A DNA stretch of 64,000 bases from Dermatophilaceae bacterium Soc4.6. GTDB taxonomy: Bacteria > Actinomycetota > Actinomycetes > Actinomycetales > Dermatophilaceae. Of the stretch, positions 1-8,496 are shown in pieces. Under the pieces are notes generated by a model. It was not told the DNA's origin. It saw nothing but the letters and a program-made list of their open reading frames with translations, and ran no database searches. Location of the stretch: the NCBI GenBank assembly GCA_039889245.1, contig JAZGVH010000002.1:558001-622000 (forward strand), read 5' to 3'. The translations under genes were made by a program, and so were the position numbers. The stretch's first letter is position 1; every line of letters begins with the position of its first letter.

Positions 1-1336
1 CCTGCGCGGCGACGGCACCGAGTTCCCCGCCGAGGTCGACGTCACCCCGACCGACCTCGGCGACGGACGGGTCTGGGCGGTGGTTACCGTGCGCGACGTG
101 TCGACCAGGGTGGAGGCCCAGCGGCAGGTCGCCGAGCTCAACCGGGCCTACCTGGCGCTCGCCCAGCTCAACCAGGCGGTGGTCCGGGCGCCAGACGCGG
201 AGGCGCTCTTGGACTCAGCCTGCCAGGTCGCCGTCGAGCACGGGGGATACCTCGGGGCGTGGGTGGCGGTCCCGACCGCGGAGGGCGCGGTGGAGGTATT
301 GGCGCAGGCGGGCGTGCTGGTCCCCTACGTCACCCAGCTCGGTCTGACCCTCGACCCGCTGGACCCGAGCAGCCAGGGCCCCGTGGGGGTGGCCCTGCGC
401 GAGGGGCATCCGGTCGTCAACAGCAACTTCCTGCACGACGCGACCACCGCCTTCGTGCACGAGCGCGCCCGCGGCTACGGCATCGCCTCCTGCGCGAGCC
501 TGCCGCTGCGCACCGCCGGCCGGGTCGTGGCCTGCCTCACCCTGTATGCCGACCGCGTCACCGCCTTCGACGACGGGGTCGGCGACCTGCTCATCCAGAT
601 GAGCAACAACATCTCCTTCGCCCTCGACGGTTTCGAGTCGGCCCGGGCCCTCGAGGCCGAAGCCGCCGCGCGACGCGACCTGCTGCTGCGGCTGGTCACT
701 GCGGAGGAGAAGGAGCGGGGACGGATCGCGGGCGACCTGCACGACGACTCCGTGCAGGTGCTCGCCGCCGTCAACCTGCGCCTCGGGCTGCTGCGCCGGC
801 GGCTCGGCGGCTCTCCCGACCTCGCCGACGCCAGCGCGATGGTGCGCACCATCACCGAGACCGTGCGACTGGCCTCCGAGAGCCTGCGGACCCTGCTCTT
901 CGAGCTCGAGCCACCCCTGCTGGCGCAGTCGTTCACCGAGGCCCTCAGCACGACGGCCGAGCACGTCTTCGAGGGCGAGAGGACGACCTGGTCGGTGCAC
1001 TGCACCGGGGCGGTCGACCTGCCCAGCCTCGAGCGCGGGCAGATCCTGCGCATCGTCAAGGAGGCGCTCATCAACGCCCGCAAGCACGCCCACGCCTCAC
1101 ACGTCGACATTGACCTGCACCGCGTGGGTGGCGGGATCGAGGTCGCGGTCACCGACGACGGAGACGGCCTGCCCGACGGCGTCGACGTCGAGCACCTGCC
1201 GCGTCGCCGCGGACACCGCGGCTTCGAGACGATGCGCGACCGGGCGTCGGCCACGGGAGGCTGGTGCCGGCTGGAGCGGACGGGCACCCGCGGCGCGACC
1301 CTGCGGTTCTTCGTGCCGGCGACAGTGCGGGGCTGA
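1..1336 (+). CDS. Sensor histidine kinase (PAS-GAF-HisKA_3-HATPase), 5' truncated
   Basis: The reading frame is open from base 2, so the true start lies outside the window. The first visible residues (LRGDGTEFPAEVDV...VRDVSTRVEAQ) look like the end of a PAS domain. A GAF-like domain follows, then a NarL/DesK-type dimerisation segment with phospho-acceptor His in GDLHDDSVQVLAAV and an ATP-binding domain with an N-box (KEALINARKHA) and G-box (DDGDGLP). It should phosphorylate a LuxR-type response regulator, which is not in the window. There is no membrane segment in the visible part, so it is probably a cytosolic sensor or the cytosolic half of one. The family call is firm; the signal is unknown. 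Confidence 0.9.
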   Translation, partial: LRGDGTEFPAEVDVTPTDLGDGRVWAVVTVRDVSTRVEAQRQVAELNRAYLALAQLNQAVVRAPDAEALLDSACQVAVEHGGYLGAWVAVPTAEGAVEVLAQAGVLVPYVTQLGLTLDPLDPSSQGPVGVALREGHPVVNSNFLHDATTAFVHERARGYGIASCASLPLRTAGRVVACLTLYADRVTAFDDGVGDLLIQMSNNISFALDGFESARALEAEAAARRDLLLRLVTAEEKERGRIAGDLHDDSVQVLAAVNLRLGLLRRRLGGSPDLADASAMVRTITETVRLASESLRTLLFELEPPLLAQSFTEALSTTAEHVFEGERTTWSVHCTGAVDLPSLERGQILRIVKEALINARKHAHASHVDIDLHRVGGGIEVAVTDDGDGLPDGVDVEHLPRRRGHRGFETMRDRASATGGWCRLERTGTRGATLRFFVPATVRG

Positions 1337-1362
1337 GCGCGCCCGCAGGTCAGTGCGGCAGG

Positions 1363-2208
1363 TCAGTGCGGCAGGTCGGCCAAGGTGTCGGCGTCCTGGA
1401 TCATCTGCAGCCCGGAGGCGAAGCCTCGCTCGGCGAGCACGTCCGAGATCGCATCGAGATCAGTCGACTCCCCGAACTTCTGCACGAGCAGCACCCGCAG
1501 GGCTGTGGCATACCCACGGGCCTCTCCGCGGGCCTCTCCACGGGCCTCTCCACGGGCCAGGAGCGCTTGGCCCTCGGCGGTGCGTTCCAGCACGTTGCTC
1601 ATGTCGTTCCTCTTCATCGAGTCGGTGATCCACGCGGTCAACTCGTCGTCTGCTCCCAGCATAGCGAGGTCGACGAGCGTGGCTCGGGCATCCAGATCAT
1701 CCGTGGCCAGGGCGATCTGCGCGACCACGGACTCCACCAGTGCTGCTGAGGCGTGCCGGCCCAGCGCCAGCGGGGCCAGCGCCGAGGTGCGGAGCACCTC
1801 GGGATCCAACCTGGTGACGTCCACGACGTCGTAGGTCAGGGTCAGACCGCCGGCTTCATACCGACCGGCATACGGTCCGCCCATCGGCATGATGACGACC
1901 TGGAGGGGCGGCTGGCCGTGCTCGGTGGTGACTGCCAGCCAGTAGCGGACCAGTCGCAGCTCGAAGTCGTCGGCGGGCGACCGCTGCACCTCCACGTGCA
2001 CGACGAACGGGGCGCCGTCGCTGGGCTGCACGCGAAACACGCCGTCGGCACGCAGCTTCATCGTGAACTCGGTCGGCTGGGCGACGACCTCTGCACCGTC
2101 GGCGTCGACGTGACAGAGGATGCGTAGCGCCTCGACCGGGAAGTCGCGGAAGAGTCGCTTGTAGACACCGTCCCAGTCGTCAGGCACGAGTCCCCCTTCG
2201 TCGAGCAC
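1363..2208 (-). CDS. Rpn/PD-(D/E)XK nuclease-like family protein
   Basis: 281 aa, GTG start. The N-terminal half resembles the Rpn/transposase_31-like nuclease fold seen in RpnA-type proteins: a DWDGVYKRLFRDFP opening, the segment FVVHVEVQRSP that could carry the E-x-Q nuclease motif, and LRLVRYWLAV. The C-terminal part contains three in-phase copies of GEAR encoded by a 12-bp tandem repeat, then a helical tail. Rpn proteins are linked to RecA-independent recombination and toxin-like nuclease activity; here that is inference from family resemblance. It is divergent from a small gene with a LexA box. Overlapping 13-bp duplications surround its stop codon. Confidence 0.6.
   Translation of the reverse strand: MLDEGGLVPDDWDGVYKRLFRDFPVEALRILCHVDADGAEVVAQPTEFTMKLRADGVFRVQPSDGAPFVVHVEVQRSPADDFELRLVRYWLAVTTEHGQPPLQVVIMPMGGPYAGRYEAGGLTLTYDVVDVTRLDPEVLRTSALAPLALGRHASAALVESVVAQIALATDDLDARATLVDLAMLGADDELTAWITDSMKRNDMSNVLERTAEGQALLARGEARGEARGEARGYATALRVLLVQKFGESTDLDAISDVLAERGFASGLQMIQDADTLADLPH
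1517..1552. repeat. 12-bp tandem repeat inside the Rpn-like gene
   Basis: Three consecutive copies of CGGGCCTCTCC(G/A), followed by a partial fourth copy. They encode GEAR repeats on the minus strand. Copy-number change would keep the frame and alter the length of the linker. Confidence 0.85.
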
Positions 2209-2287
2209 CCGACGCCGACCGCGCCGGACCGGATGCCTCCGACGCGGTGTCGAGCACCCTCAGGCTATCGGCTCACGCTCTCCATTG

Positions 2288-2303
2288 TCGAACACCTGTT
2301 CGA
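2288..2303. promoter_or_regulatory. LexA (SOS) box
   Basis: TCGAACACCTGTTCGA is a perfect match to the actinobacterial/Bacillus-type SOS operator TCGAAC-N4-GTTCGA. It lies 14 bp before the GTG start of the small gene at 2317 and about 80 bp upstream of the divergent Rpn-like gene. A possible -10 (TAGGCT) starts two bases downstream, so LexA would cover the promoter. Confidence 0.8.
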
Positions 2304-2316
2304 GTAGGCTGACCCG

Positions 2317-2580
2317 GTGACCGAGCTTCCGCGCCGTGCGCTGCTGCGCCCTCGATCGCTCGCGCCGGAGCAGTATGCCGCGGTGCGGGTGACCACGGCT
2401 GGCGCCCCCGTACCGGTCGTGGCGTGGGTGGTCTGGGAGAGCGGCGTCGAAGAGCTGGTCGGGGCCGTGGAGCAGGCGGTGGCCGTGTCGTGGACGTCGA
2501 AGGCCGTCCTCGTCCGGTGGGGGGTCCCCCCGCGGGTGCTCGAGGCGTGGGTGTGGGCGGGCGCGGTGAGCCGACGGTAG
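2317..2580 (+). CDS. Small protein of unknown function, probably SOS-regulated
   Basis: 87 aa from a GTG start. I do not recognise a family. It is compact, rich in Val, Ala and Trp, with Pro/Arg at the N-terminus and no signal peptide or clear membrane helix. The evidence that it is a gene is a good open frame with actinobacterial codon use and a perfect LexA operator just upstream. A role in the DNA-damage response is inferred only from that operator. Confidence 0.55.
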   Translation: MTELPRRALLRPRSLAPEQYAAVRVTTAGAPVPVVAWVVWESGVEELVGAVEQAVAVSWTSKAVLVRWGVPPRVLEAWVWAGAVSRR

Positions 2581-2716
2581 CGGCGCGTCCTACCCGGCAG
2601 TGGCCGACCACCGCGACGGGTCGTCAAGCCCGACCCGACCCCGGTGCATCACACCCTCAGCGAACTCGAAGGTTGCGAGGGTGGCGGGCCCGCGGGGCCG
2701 ACCGTAGCGTCCGTCT

Positions 2717-3649
2717 GTGACCTCAGCGACGACCTCGACACCTCCCTGGCAGACCACCCACGTCGACGTGGCCGAGGGCCGGGTCGTCGAGGTCGCGACC
2801 GTCGGTGACGAGGGTCTGCCCGCGGTGGTGCTGCACCACGGCACGCCGCAGGCCTTCCTACCGATGACGTGGCTGGTGGAGACCGCGCAGCAGGTCGGGG
2901 TGCGGTTGGTGACCGTGTCGCGCCCGGGATACCGCAGCAGCACCCGGCAGCCGGGGCGGACCGTCGCCGCCGTCGCCGCCGACACCGCCGCGGTCCTCGA
3001 CCACCTCGGGATCGAGCGGTGCGTGACCGCGGGGACCTCCGGCGGGGGGCCGCACGCCCTGGCCTGCGCGGCGCTGCTGCCGGAGCGCGTGGCAGCCGCG
3101 GCGTCGGTGTGCGGGGTCGCGCCCCACGACCTCGCGCCCGGCATCGGGCTCGACTTCCTGGCGGGGATGGGCGCGGACAACGTCGCGGAGTTCGGTGCGG
3201 CCCTGCACGGCGAGGAGCAGCTGCGGGGCTTTCTCGAGGGGATGCTGCCGGCCCTCACCGACGGTGACCCCGACGCGTTCCTGCAGGCCTGGGACTCGTT
3301 GCTGCCCGACGTCGACAAGGCCAGCCTCACCGGCGACATCGGGCACCAGCTCGTGGCGTCGACGACCGCCGCGCTCGAGGGCGCCGGACCGCTGGACGGG
3401 TGGGTCGACGACGACCTGGCCTTCGTGCAGCCGTGGGGCTTCGACCTCGGCGCCATCACCGTGCCGGTGAGCCTCTGGCAGGGTGGACAGGACCAGATGG
3501 TGCCCTTCGCGCACGGTGGGGCGCTGCGCCAGCTGCTGCCGGCGGGGGCCCGGGTGCACCTGATGCCCCAGGAGGGCCACCTGTCGATCGTCGTCGGGTC
3601 GTTCGCGCAGGTGATGAGCGAGCTGGTGGAGATGGGGCGGGTCGAGTGA
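2717..3649 (+). CDS. Alpha/beta-fold hydrolase
   Basis: 310 aa, GTG start. It shows the oxyanion segment VVLHHGTPQAF, the nucleophile elbow TSGGGPH, and the late LWQGGQDQMVPF (acid) and PQEGHLSI (His) motifs of the alpha/beta hydrolase fold. It is cytosolic, with no signal peptide. The substrate cannot be read from sequence; such proteins include esterases, lactonases and C-C hydrolases. It looks monocistronic. Confidence 0.85.
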   Translation: MTSATTSTPPWQTTHVDVAEGRVVEVATVGDEGLPAVVLHHGTPQAFLPMTWLVETAQQVGVRLVTVSRPGYRSSTRQPGRTVAAVAADTAAVLDHLGIERCVTAGTSGGGPHALACAALLPERVAAAASVCGVAPHDLAPGIGLDFLAGMGADNVAEFGAALHGEEQLRGFLEGMLPALTDGDPDAFLQAWDSLLPDVDKASLTGDIGHQLVASTTAALEGAGPLDGWVDDDLAFVQPWGFDLGAITVPVSLWQGGQDQMVPFAHGGALRQLLPAGARVHLMPQEGHLSIVVGSFAQVMSELVEMGRVE

Positions 3650-3655
3650 GCGTCA

Positions 3656-3910
3656 GTGCGGCGCGATGCCCGTCGAGCGCAGCCGCTCGAGCGTCTCGAC
3701 GTAGCCCAGCCGAGCAGCCCGCAGCAGGTCCTCGCCCGCGTCGCCTGCGCGTTCTCCGTGCGTGAGGGGTGGCGCCTCGGCTGGCGCTGGAGCCTGGTCC
3801 TCGTGCCGCTGACCTTCGTCGCCGCCCTGGCCTTCGCGCTGCCGCTGTTCCTCGCCCTCCGCGAGCGCCGGCTGGCCACTACGCTCACGCGGGTCGACGC
3901 AGACCGGTGA
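3656..3910 (+). pseudogene. Possible remnant of a small membrane protein
   Basis: An 84-aa frame. Its last part (WSLVLVPLTFVAALAFALPLFLALRERRLA) reads like the final transmembrane helix of a DUF2834-type small membrane protein. Its first 35 residues look like antisense of something else: the minus strand of 3652-3730 encodes a protein-like C-terminus ending in a stop. The stretch therefore looks like a junction of two gene remnants rather than one intact gene. Confidence 0.3.
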
Positions 3911-3930
3911 GCCAGGCAGGGAGATCGATC

Positions 3931-4257
3931 ATGGACGGCTACGCACTCGTGGTGCGGTTCACCCTCGAGCCCGGTCACGAGACCGCGTTCGACGCCCTCG
4001 TCGCCGAGACCCTCGACGGCATCCGCGCCCACGAGCCGGGGACGCTGGTGTACGCGTCGCACCGGCCAGACGGCGAGCCCGGCGTGCGCGTCTTCTACGA
4101 GCTCTACCGCGATCGGGCGGCCTTCGACGAGCACGAGCGCCAGCCGCACACGCGACGGTTCCTGGCCGAGCGCGGGCACCACGTCGCGGCGATCGCCGTC
4201 GACGTCCTGCAGCTGGTCGAGGGCGCGGACGCATACGGGCTGCCGCCGCAGCGGTAG
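3931..4257 (+). CDS. Antibiotic biosynthesis monooxygenase (ABM)-domain protein
   Basis: 108 aa from ATG at 3931, preceded by AGGGAG. The frame is open further upstream but that part is out of character. The sequence DGYALVVRFTLEPGHETAFDALVAETLDGI, then EPGTLVYASHR, VFYELYRDRAAFDEHEROP-like segment and H-x-x-T-RRF is typical of the small dimeric ferredoxin-like ABM fold (quinol/antibiotic monooxygenases, heme-degrading relatives). The substrate is unknown. Confidence 0.8.
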   Translation: MDGYALVVRFTLEPGHETAFDALVAETLDGIRAHEPGTLVYASHRPDGEPGVRVFYELYRDRAAFDEHERQPHTRRFLAERGHHVAAIAVDVLQLVEGADAYGLPPQR

Positions 4258-4296
4258 GCGCGGGCCGCGGCCCGGGTGAGTGGGCATGATGGGGGC

Positions 4297-5082
4297 ATGA
4301 CCAGCCGCCGCGGGCTCTTCGTCGCCCCCTTCGATGCCCTGGCCGACCCGGGAGTCGTCGGCGACCTGGCGGCCAGGGCGGAGGCCGCCGGCTGGGAGGG
4401 GTTCTTCCTGTGGGACCACCTGCAGTACGGCGAGCGGGTCACCGAGATCGCCGACGTGTGGACCTGCTGCGCGGCCGTGGCGATGCGCACCGAGCGATTG
4501 CTCTTCGGGCCGATGGTGACCCCGCTGCCGCGGCGCCGACCACAGGTCCTGGCCCGGCAGGCCGCCAGCCTCGCGGTGCTGTCGGGCGGCCGGTTCGTGC
4601 TCGGCCTCGGGCTGGGTGACGACGGGCTCGGCGAGTTCAGCGCGTTCGGCGACGAAGCCGACCCGAGGACGCGCGGCCGGATGCTCGACGAGGGGCTCGA
4701 GGTGCTCACCGCCCTGCTGACCGGGGGCTCGGTCGACCACGACGGAGCGCTGTATGCCGCGCGAGCCGCCCGCTTCCGCCCGGCGCCCGACGTGCCGATC
4801 TGGCTGGCCGGCCGGTTCGGCAACCGGGCTCCGGTGCGCCGGGCCGCGAGACACGACGGCTTCTTCGTCATCGGCCTGAGCGGGCCCGACGACCTCGACG
4901 AGGTCACCGCCGCGCTCGCGGAGCACGAGCCGGCGCCGGGCTTCGAGGTGGTGATCGACCTCCAGCCGGGGCAGGACCCGACGCCCTGGCGAGCACGCGG
5001 CGCCTCGTGGGTGCTGACCCGGATCGGCCCGTACGACCTCGACCTCGCTGAGGTCGAGCGGGTCATCGACGCGGGTCCGTGA
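4297..5082 (+). CDS. LLM-class F420/FMN-dependent oxidoreductase
   Basis: 261 aa from ATG at 4297 with a GGGGG ribosome-binding site directly upstream; an in-frame GTG at 4276 is less likely. Luciferase-like TIM-barrel features are present: GLFVAPFDALADP, GFFLWDHL, the segment RTERLLFGPMVTPLPRRRPQVLARQ split across the barrel, and SGGRFVLGLGLGDD. The family uses reduced FMN or F420. The substrate is unknown. It converges on terD with only a weak GACCTGA/TCAGGTC dyad between them. Confidence 0.85.
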   Translation: MTSRRGLFVAPFDALADPGVVGDLAARAEAAGWEGFFLWDHLQYGERVTEIADVWTCCAAVAMRTERLLFGPMVTPLPRRRPQVLARQAASLAVLSGGRFVLGLGLGDDGLGEFSAFGDEADPRTRGRMLDEGLEVLTALLTGGSVDHDGALYAARAARFRPAPDVPIWLAGRFGNRAPVRRAARHDGFFVIGLSGPDDLDEVTAALAEHEPAPGFEVVIDLQPGQDPTPWRARGASWVLTRIGPYDLDLAEVERVIDAGP

Positions 5083-5140
5083 CCTGAGCGCCGTGCGTCA
5101 AGTGGGTCGACGCTGCGTCAGGTCAGCCCCCGGGGAGCGC

Positions 5141-5719
5141 TCAGCCGACGTTGACGCCGTAGTCGCGGGCGATCCCGCCCAGACCGCTGGCGTAGCCCTG
5201 GCCGACGGCGCGGAACTTCCACTCGCCGTCGCGCCGGTAGAGCTCGCCGAAGATCATCGCCGTCTCGCTCGAGGCGTCCTCGGTGAGGTCGAAGCGGGCG
5301 AGCTCCTCGTCGTTGACGCGGTTGACGACCCGGATGAAGGCGTTGGTGACCTGCCCGAAGTTCTGGTGGCGGGTCTCGCCGTCGTAGATCGAGACCGGGA
5401 AGACGATCTTGGCGACCTCGGCCGGCAGCGTGGCCAGGTCGACGTTGATCGCCTCGTCATCGCCTTCCCCCTCGCCGGTGAGGTTGTCACCGGTGTGCTG
5501 GACGGCCCCGTCGGGTGAGGTCAGGTTGTTGAAGAAGACGAAGTGCGCGTCGGAGATGACCCTGCCGGCGTCGTTGCACAGCAGGGCCGACGCGTCGAGG
5601 TCGAAGTCGACCCCCGACGTCGTGCGCACGTCCCAGCCGAGACCGACGGAGACGGCCGTCAGGGTCGGGGCCAGCTTGGTCAGGGAGACGTTGCCGCCCT
5701 TGGAGAGGCTCACGGACAT
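5141..5719 (-). CDS. terD: TerD family calcium-binding stress protein
   Basis: 192 aa from ATG at 5719, the usual TerD length. [33 protein letters not shown] and the [11 protein letters not shown] calcium-binding acidic cluster are diagnostic, followed by the conserved C-terminal [19 protein letters not shown]. TerD-family proteins are cytosolic, bind calcium and are linked to tellurite, phage and general stress responses. No other ter genes are nearby, so it acts as a single stress gene here. Confidence 0.93.
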   Translation of the reverse strand: MSVSLSKGGNVSLTKLAPTLTAVSVGLGWDVRTTSGVDFDLDASALLCNDAGRVISDAHFVFFNNLTSPDGAVQHTGDNLTGEGEGDDEAINVDLATLPAEVAKIVFPVSIYDGETRHQNFGQVTNAFIRVVNRVNDEELARFDLTEDASSETAMIFGELYRRDGEWKFRAVGQGYASGLGGIARDYGVNVG

Positions 5720-5867
5720 CGGTGGTGCTCCACTTCTCGGTCGCGGTGGGCCGCCTGCGCGGCGGCGAGGACGGGCCGTCCGACGCCGCACACGCGAGGC
5801 CGGTGCCCTCCTGCTCACACTATGTCGAGAGGGTGGGCGACGTCAGGGCGCCGTCCCCACGGGCGGC

Positions 5868-6428
5868 TCAGCCTCCGGCCGCGAAGCTGACCTCGGCGGT
5901 CGGGACCGCGTCGGCCTGACGGCCCGGCGCCGTCTGGTACGCCCAGTAGAGGTTGGTGTGGGCGATGACCTTGTCGGGAGTGGGCGCACCATAGGCGCTG
6001 AGGTCCTCGGTGGTGTGCGCGTCGCTGACGAGGATGACGTCGTAGCCGCGCACGAGGCCGCCGTGGAGGGTGGAGCGGATGCAGGCGTCGGTCTGGGCGC
6101 CGGTGACGACGAGCCGACCGGCTCCGCGCTCGGTGAGCAGCTGGGCCAGCTCGGTGTCCTCGAAGGAGTCGCCGTAGCGCTTGTGCACGACCGGCTCGTC
6201 CTCGCGGGCGACGAGCTCGGGCACGTAGGCCCACTGCTCGCTGCCCTGCACGAGGTCGTCACTGGAGTGCTGCACCCAGATCACCGGCACCGACTCCTCG
6301 CGGGCCCGGTCGACGAGGATGGCGATGTTGGCGATGACCGCCTCGCGCTCGTGCGCGCCCTCGACGACCCCCTTCTCCACGTCGATGACCAGCAGCGCAG
6401 TGTGCGGGTGGTCGGTGAGGGTGGTCAT
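5868..6428 (-). CDS. Isochorismatase-family cysteine hydrolase
   Basis: 186 aa. The catalytic triad of the family can be placed: Asp16 (LLVIDVEKG), Lys83 (VVHKRYGDSF) and Cys116 (TDACIRST). It keeps the cis-peptide context VVTGAQTDAC. Members hydrolyse isochorismate, nicotinamide, N-carbamoyl amines or related amides; which one applies is not visible. It is monocistronic, upstream of the B12 riboswitch region and on the opposite strand. Confidence 0.88.
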   Translation of the reverse strand: MTTLTDHPHTALLVIDVEKGVVEGAHEREAVIANIAILVDRAREESVPVIWVQHSSDDLVQGSEQWAYVPELVAREDEPVVHKRYGDSFEDTELAQLLTERGAGRLVVTGAQTDACIRSTLHGGLVRGYDVILVSDAHTTEDLSAYGAPTPDKVIAHTNLYWAYQTAPGRQADAVPTAEVSFAAGG

Positions 6429-6674
6429 GGGGGGCTCCTCGGGCTGCGCGGGCGTCCCCGCGACTCTAGGCGCTCAGGCCGTGGCGAAGCCGACCACGGC
6501 GGTGACGACCGCGACGACGGCGAGCACCGTGGCCGGGGTCGGGGGCTCCTGGCGGCGCACGTCGAGGAGGTGCGCCGGGTCGTCTTCGACGCCCTGCCGG
6601 AGGGCTGTCGTTGGCCCAGCTGAGCGAGATGCTCGGGGCGGTGGTGAACCGGGTCGTGCACGGCGGTGGCTGCG
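6429..6674. other. Intergenic region before the riboswitch
   Basis: No convincing gene. Short open frames on both strands show protein-like fragments (a hydrophobic C-terminus on the minus strand ending at 6474) but no start codon with a ribosome-binding site. This stretch should hold the promoter of the B12 operon; I cannot point to a clear -35/-10 pair. Confidence 0.4.
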
Positions 6675-6840
6675 GGGGTGCTACCTTCGCAAGGCACGTC
6701 TCCTTCGGGGAAAGCCGGTCCGACTCCGGCGCTGACCCGCAACCGTGGGCCCCTGACGACCGGGGCGAGCCGGAATGCCTGACCGAGACTGGCTCCCCCT
6801 GTTATGACCGTCGAGGACTGCGGTCGGAGCCTGAGCGGTC
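6675..6840 (+). ncRNA. Cobalamin (B12) riboswitch
   Basis: The conserved core is readable: GGGGAAAGCCGGTCCGACTC (6718 region), then the B12 box GCTGACCCGCAACCGT at 6731-6746, then GAGCCGGAATGCCTGACCGA from 6767. These match the class-I cobalamin aptamer order (GGGAA-CCGGT-ACTCCGG-CTGxCCCGCAACxGT-GAGCCxGGAxxCCTGxC). It lies on the same strand and about 65 bp upstream of the first of six co-oriented genes. B12 binding should switch off the operon. Confidence 0.92.
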
Positions 6841-6871
6841 TGGCCGGGTATGCCAGCGCTTGGGTCTCGTC

Positions 6872-6898
6872 GTGTGTCCTTCTTTGTGAGAGGCACAC
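6872..6898 (+). promoter_or_regulatory. Putative ribosome-binding-site sequestering hairpin of the riboswitch
   Basis: GTGTGTCCT at 6872-6880 can pair with AGGCACAC at 6891-6898, with one bulged T and a 10-nt loop. The right arm includes the AGG of GAGAGG, the likely ribosome-binding site about 11 nt before the ATG at 6905. No terminator-like poly-U follows, so control looks translational. Confidence 0.6.
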
Positions 6899-6904
6899 AT
6901 CCCG

Positions 6905-8473
6905 ATGCGTTTCCGTCCCGCTCTGGCTGCACTCCCGGCCGCCGCACTCGCCCTGTCGCTCGGGCTCGCCGCACCGGCGCACTCGGCGACCCCGGCCGCC
7001 CCCGACACCACGGCCGGCGCGACCGCTGCCCGCGGCAACGCCGCGTCCGCGCGCTCCGGCGCCGCGTGGCTCGCCGACCAGATCACCGCCAACGGCGGCT
7101 ACCTCGCCCCCTTCGGTCGCCCCGACCCCGGCAACACGGCGTATGCCGTGTCGGCCCTCACCGCCGCCGGCGTCGGCGGCAGGGCCCGCGACCTCGCCAT
7201 CACCTACCTGAAGACGCAGGTCGGCAACCTCACCGACGGTGGGGGCAACGACAACGCGGGCGCCCTCGCCAACCTCGTGCTCGCCGCCCGCGCCGCCGGT
7301 GAGGACCCGCGTGCCTTCGGTGGCACCGGCGCGAGCAACAACCTCGTCAGGCGCCTCTTGGCGACCGCCCGCACCGGCGGCTCCGACGCCGGGCTGTTCG
7401 GCGTTTCCGCCCCCACCTACGACGGCGCCTTCCGCCAGGGTCTGGCCCTCGCCGCCCTCAAGGCCTCCGGCGTCAGCGCCAGCAAGCTCTCGGCCCCGAT
7501 CGCGTGGCTGCAGGGCCAGCAGTGCGCCAACGGGCTCTGGGCGTCCTACCGAGCCGACGTCACCAGCCCGTGTGCGAGCGGTGACGCCGACACCAACAGC
7601 AGCGCCCTCGCCGGGCAGGGCCTCGCGGCCTACGGCCTGCTGCAGAAGCGGCGCGCGCTGCTCACCTCGCTCGACGCCGTGCAGGGCGCTGACGGGGGCT
7701 TCCCCTACACCGCCGCTGCGGGTCAGGAGTCCGACCCGAACTCCACCGCACTGTCGATCCAGCTGATCCTCGCGGCGGGCAGTGCTCCCAATGCTGCCCG
7801 CTGGAAGGTCGGCGACGTGACGCCCTACGCCGCGCTGCAGTCGTTCCAGCTCTCGTGCGGTGACGCCGCCCCCGACCGAGGCGCCTACTACACCACCTTC
7901 GGTGGGCGCACCGGAGACGTGCTGGCCACGATCCAGGCCGTGCCCGCGCAGGCCGGCGCGACCCTCCCCGTACGTCAGCGGACACTGACCCCCGGAGCGC
8001 CGAGCTACCGGTGCCCCGAGGCCACGGCCACTGCTTTCGCCACCGCCCGCGCCGCCCGTGCCGCGCGTGCCGGCACCGTCGGTCACTGCCCCGGCACGAC
8101 CGGCGTGACCGTCGCCGTCGACTTCAGCGCCTTCGGCGCCGGCACCCAGGTGCGCTGCGCACCCGGCACGCCCGCGACCGGTGTCGCCGCCCTGCAGCAG
8201 GCCGGCTTCACCCCCGCGGGCACCGACCGCTACGGCCTGGCCTTCATCTGCCGGATCAACAGCAAGCCGGCCCCGGCGCAGGACCCGTGCGTGAACACCC
8301 CTGCGCCAACGGCCTACTGGAGCTACTACCACGCCGCCGCCGGCCAGACCGCGTGGTCCTACAGCAGCCAGGGCGCGTCGACCTACGCCCCGGCGCAGGG
8401 CAGCATCGAGGCCTGGGCCTTCGGCAACGGGGCCAAGCCCACGCTGACCCCCACCAAGGTCCGCAACCGCTGA
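6905..8473 (+). CDS. Secreted transcobalamin-like protein: alpha/alpha barrel plus DUF4430 beta domain
   Basis: 522 aa. Residues 1-28 are a Sec signal peptide (cleavage near AHSA). Residues about 50-345 contain prenyltransferase/squalene-cyclase-type helical repeats: AAWLADQI...GGYLAPF, WLQGQQCANGLWAS, VQGADGGFPY. Residues about 398-507 form a DUF4430-like domain: GVTVAVDFSAFG...VRCAPG, YWSYYHA, WSYSSQGAST, IEAWAFG. An alpha/alpha barrel followed by this beta domain is the layout of animal intrinsic factor and transcobalamin, which clamp B12 between the two. No membrane anchor is seen, so it is probably released or wall-associated. It is the first gene behind the riboswitch. The B12-binding role is inferred from fold, riboswitch and neighbours. 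Confidence 0.82.
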   Translation: MRFRPALAALPAAALALSLGLAAPAHSATPAAPDTTAGATAARGNAASARSGAAWLADQITANGGYLAPFGRPDPGNTAYAVSALTAAGVGGRARDLAITYLKTQVGNLTDGGGNDNAGALANLVLAARAAGEDPRAFGGTGASNNLVRRLLATARTGGSDAGLFGVSAPTYDGAFRQGLALAALKASGVSASKLSAPIAWLQGQQCANGLWASYRADVTSPCASGDADTNSSALAGQGLAAYGLLQKRRALLTSLDAVQGADGGFPYTAAAGQESDPNSTALSIQLILAAGSAPNAARWKVGDVTPYAALQSFQLSCGDAAPDRGAYYTTFGGRTGDVLATIQAVPAQAGATLPVRQRTLTPGAPSYRCPEATATAFATARAARAARAGTVGHCPGTTGVTVAVDFSAFGAGTQVRCAPGTPATGVAALQQAGFTPAGTDRYGLAFICRINSKPAPAQDPCVNTPAPTAYWSYYHAAAGQTAWSYSSQGASTYAPAQGSIEAWAFGNGAKPTLTPTKVRNR

Positions 8474-8496
8474 CCACGCCCAGGAGACCTCACCGT

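Noticed and set aside
2590-2716. Minus-strand peptide upstream of the alpha/beta hydrolase
   Set aside because: The frame looks mildly protein-like but has no usable start and would overlap the hydrolase promoter.
6474-6560. Minus-strand hydrophobic C-terminus ending at 6474
   Set aside because: It reads TPATVLAVVAVVTAVVGFATA and looks protein-like, but no start codon with ribosome-binding site gives more than about 28 residues. Perhaps a remnant.
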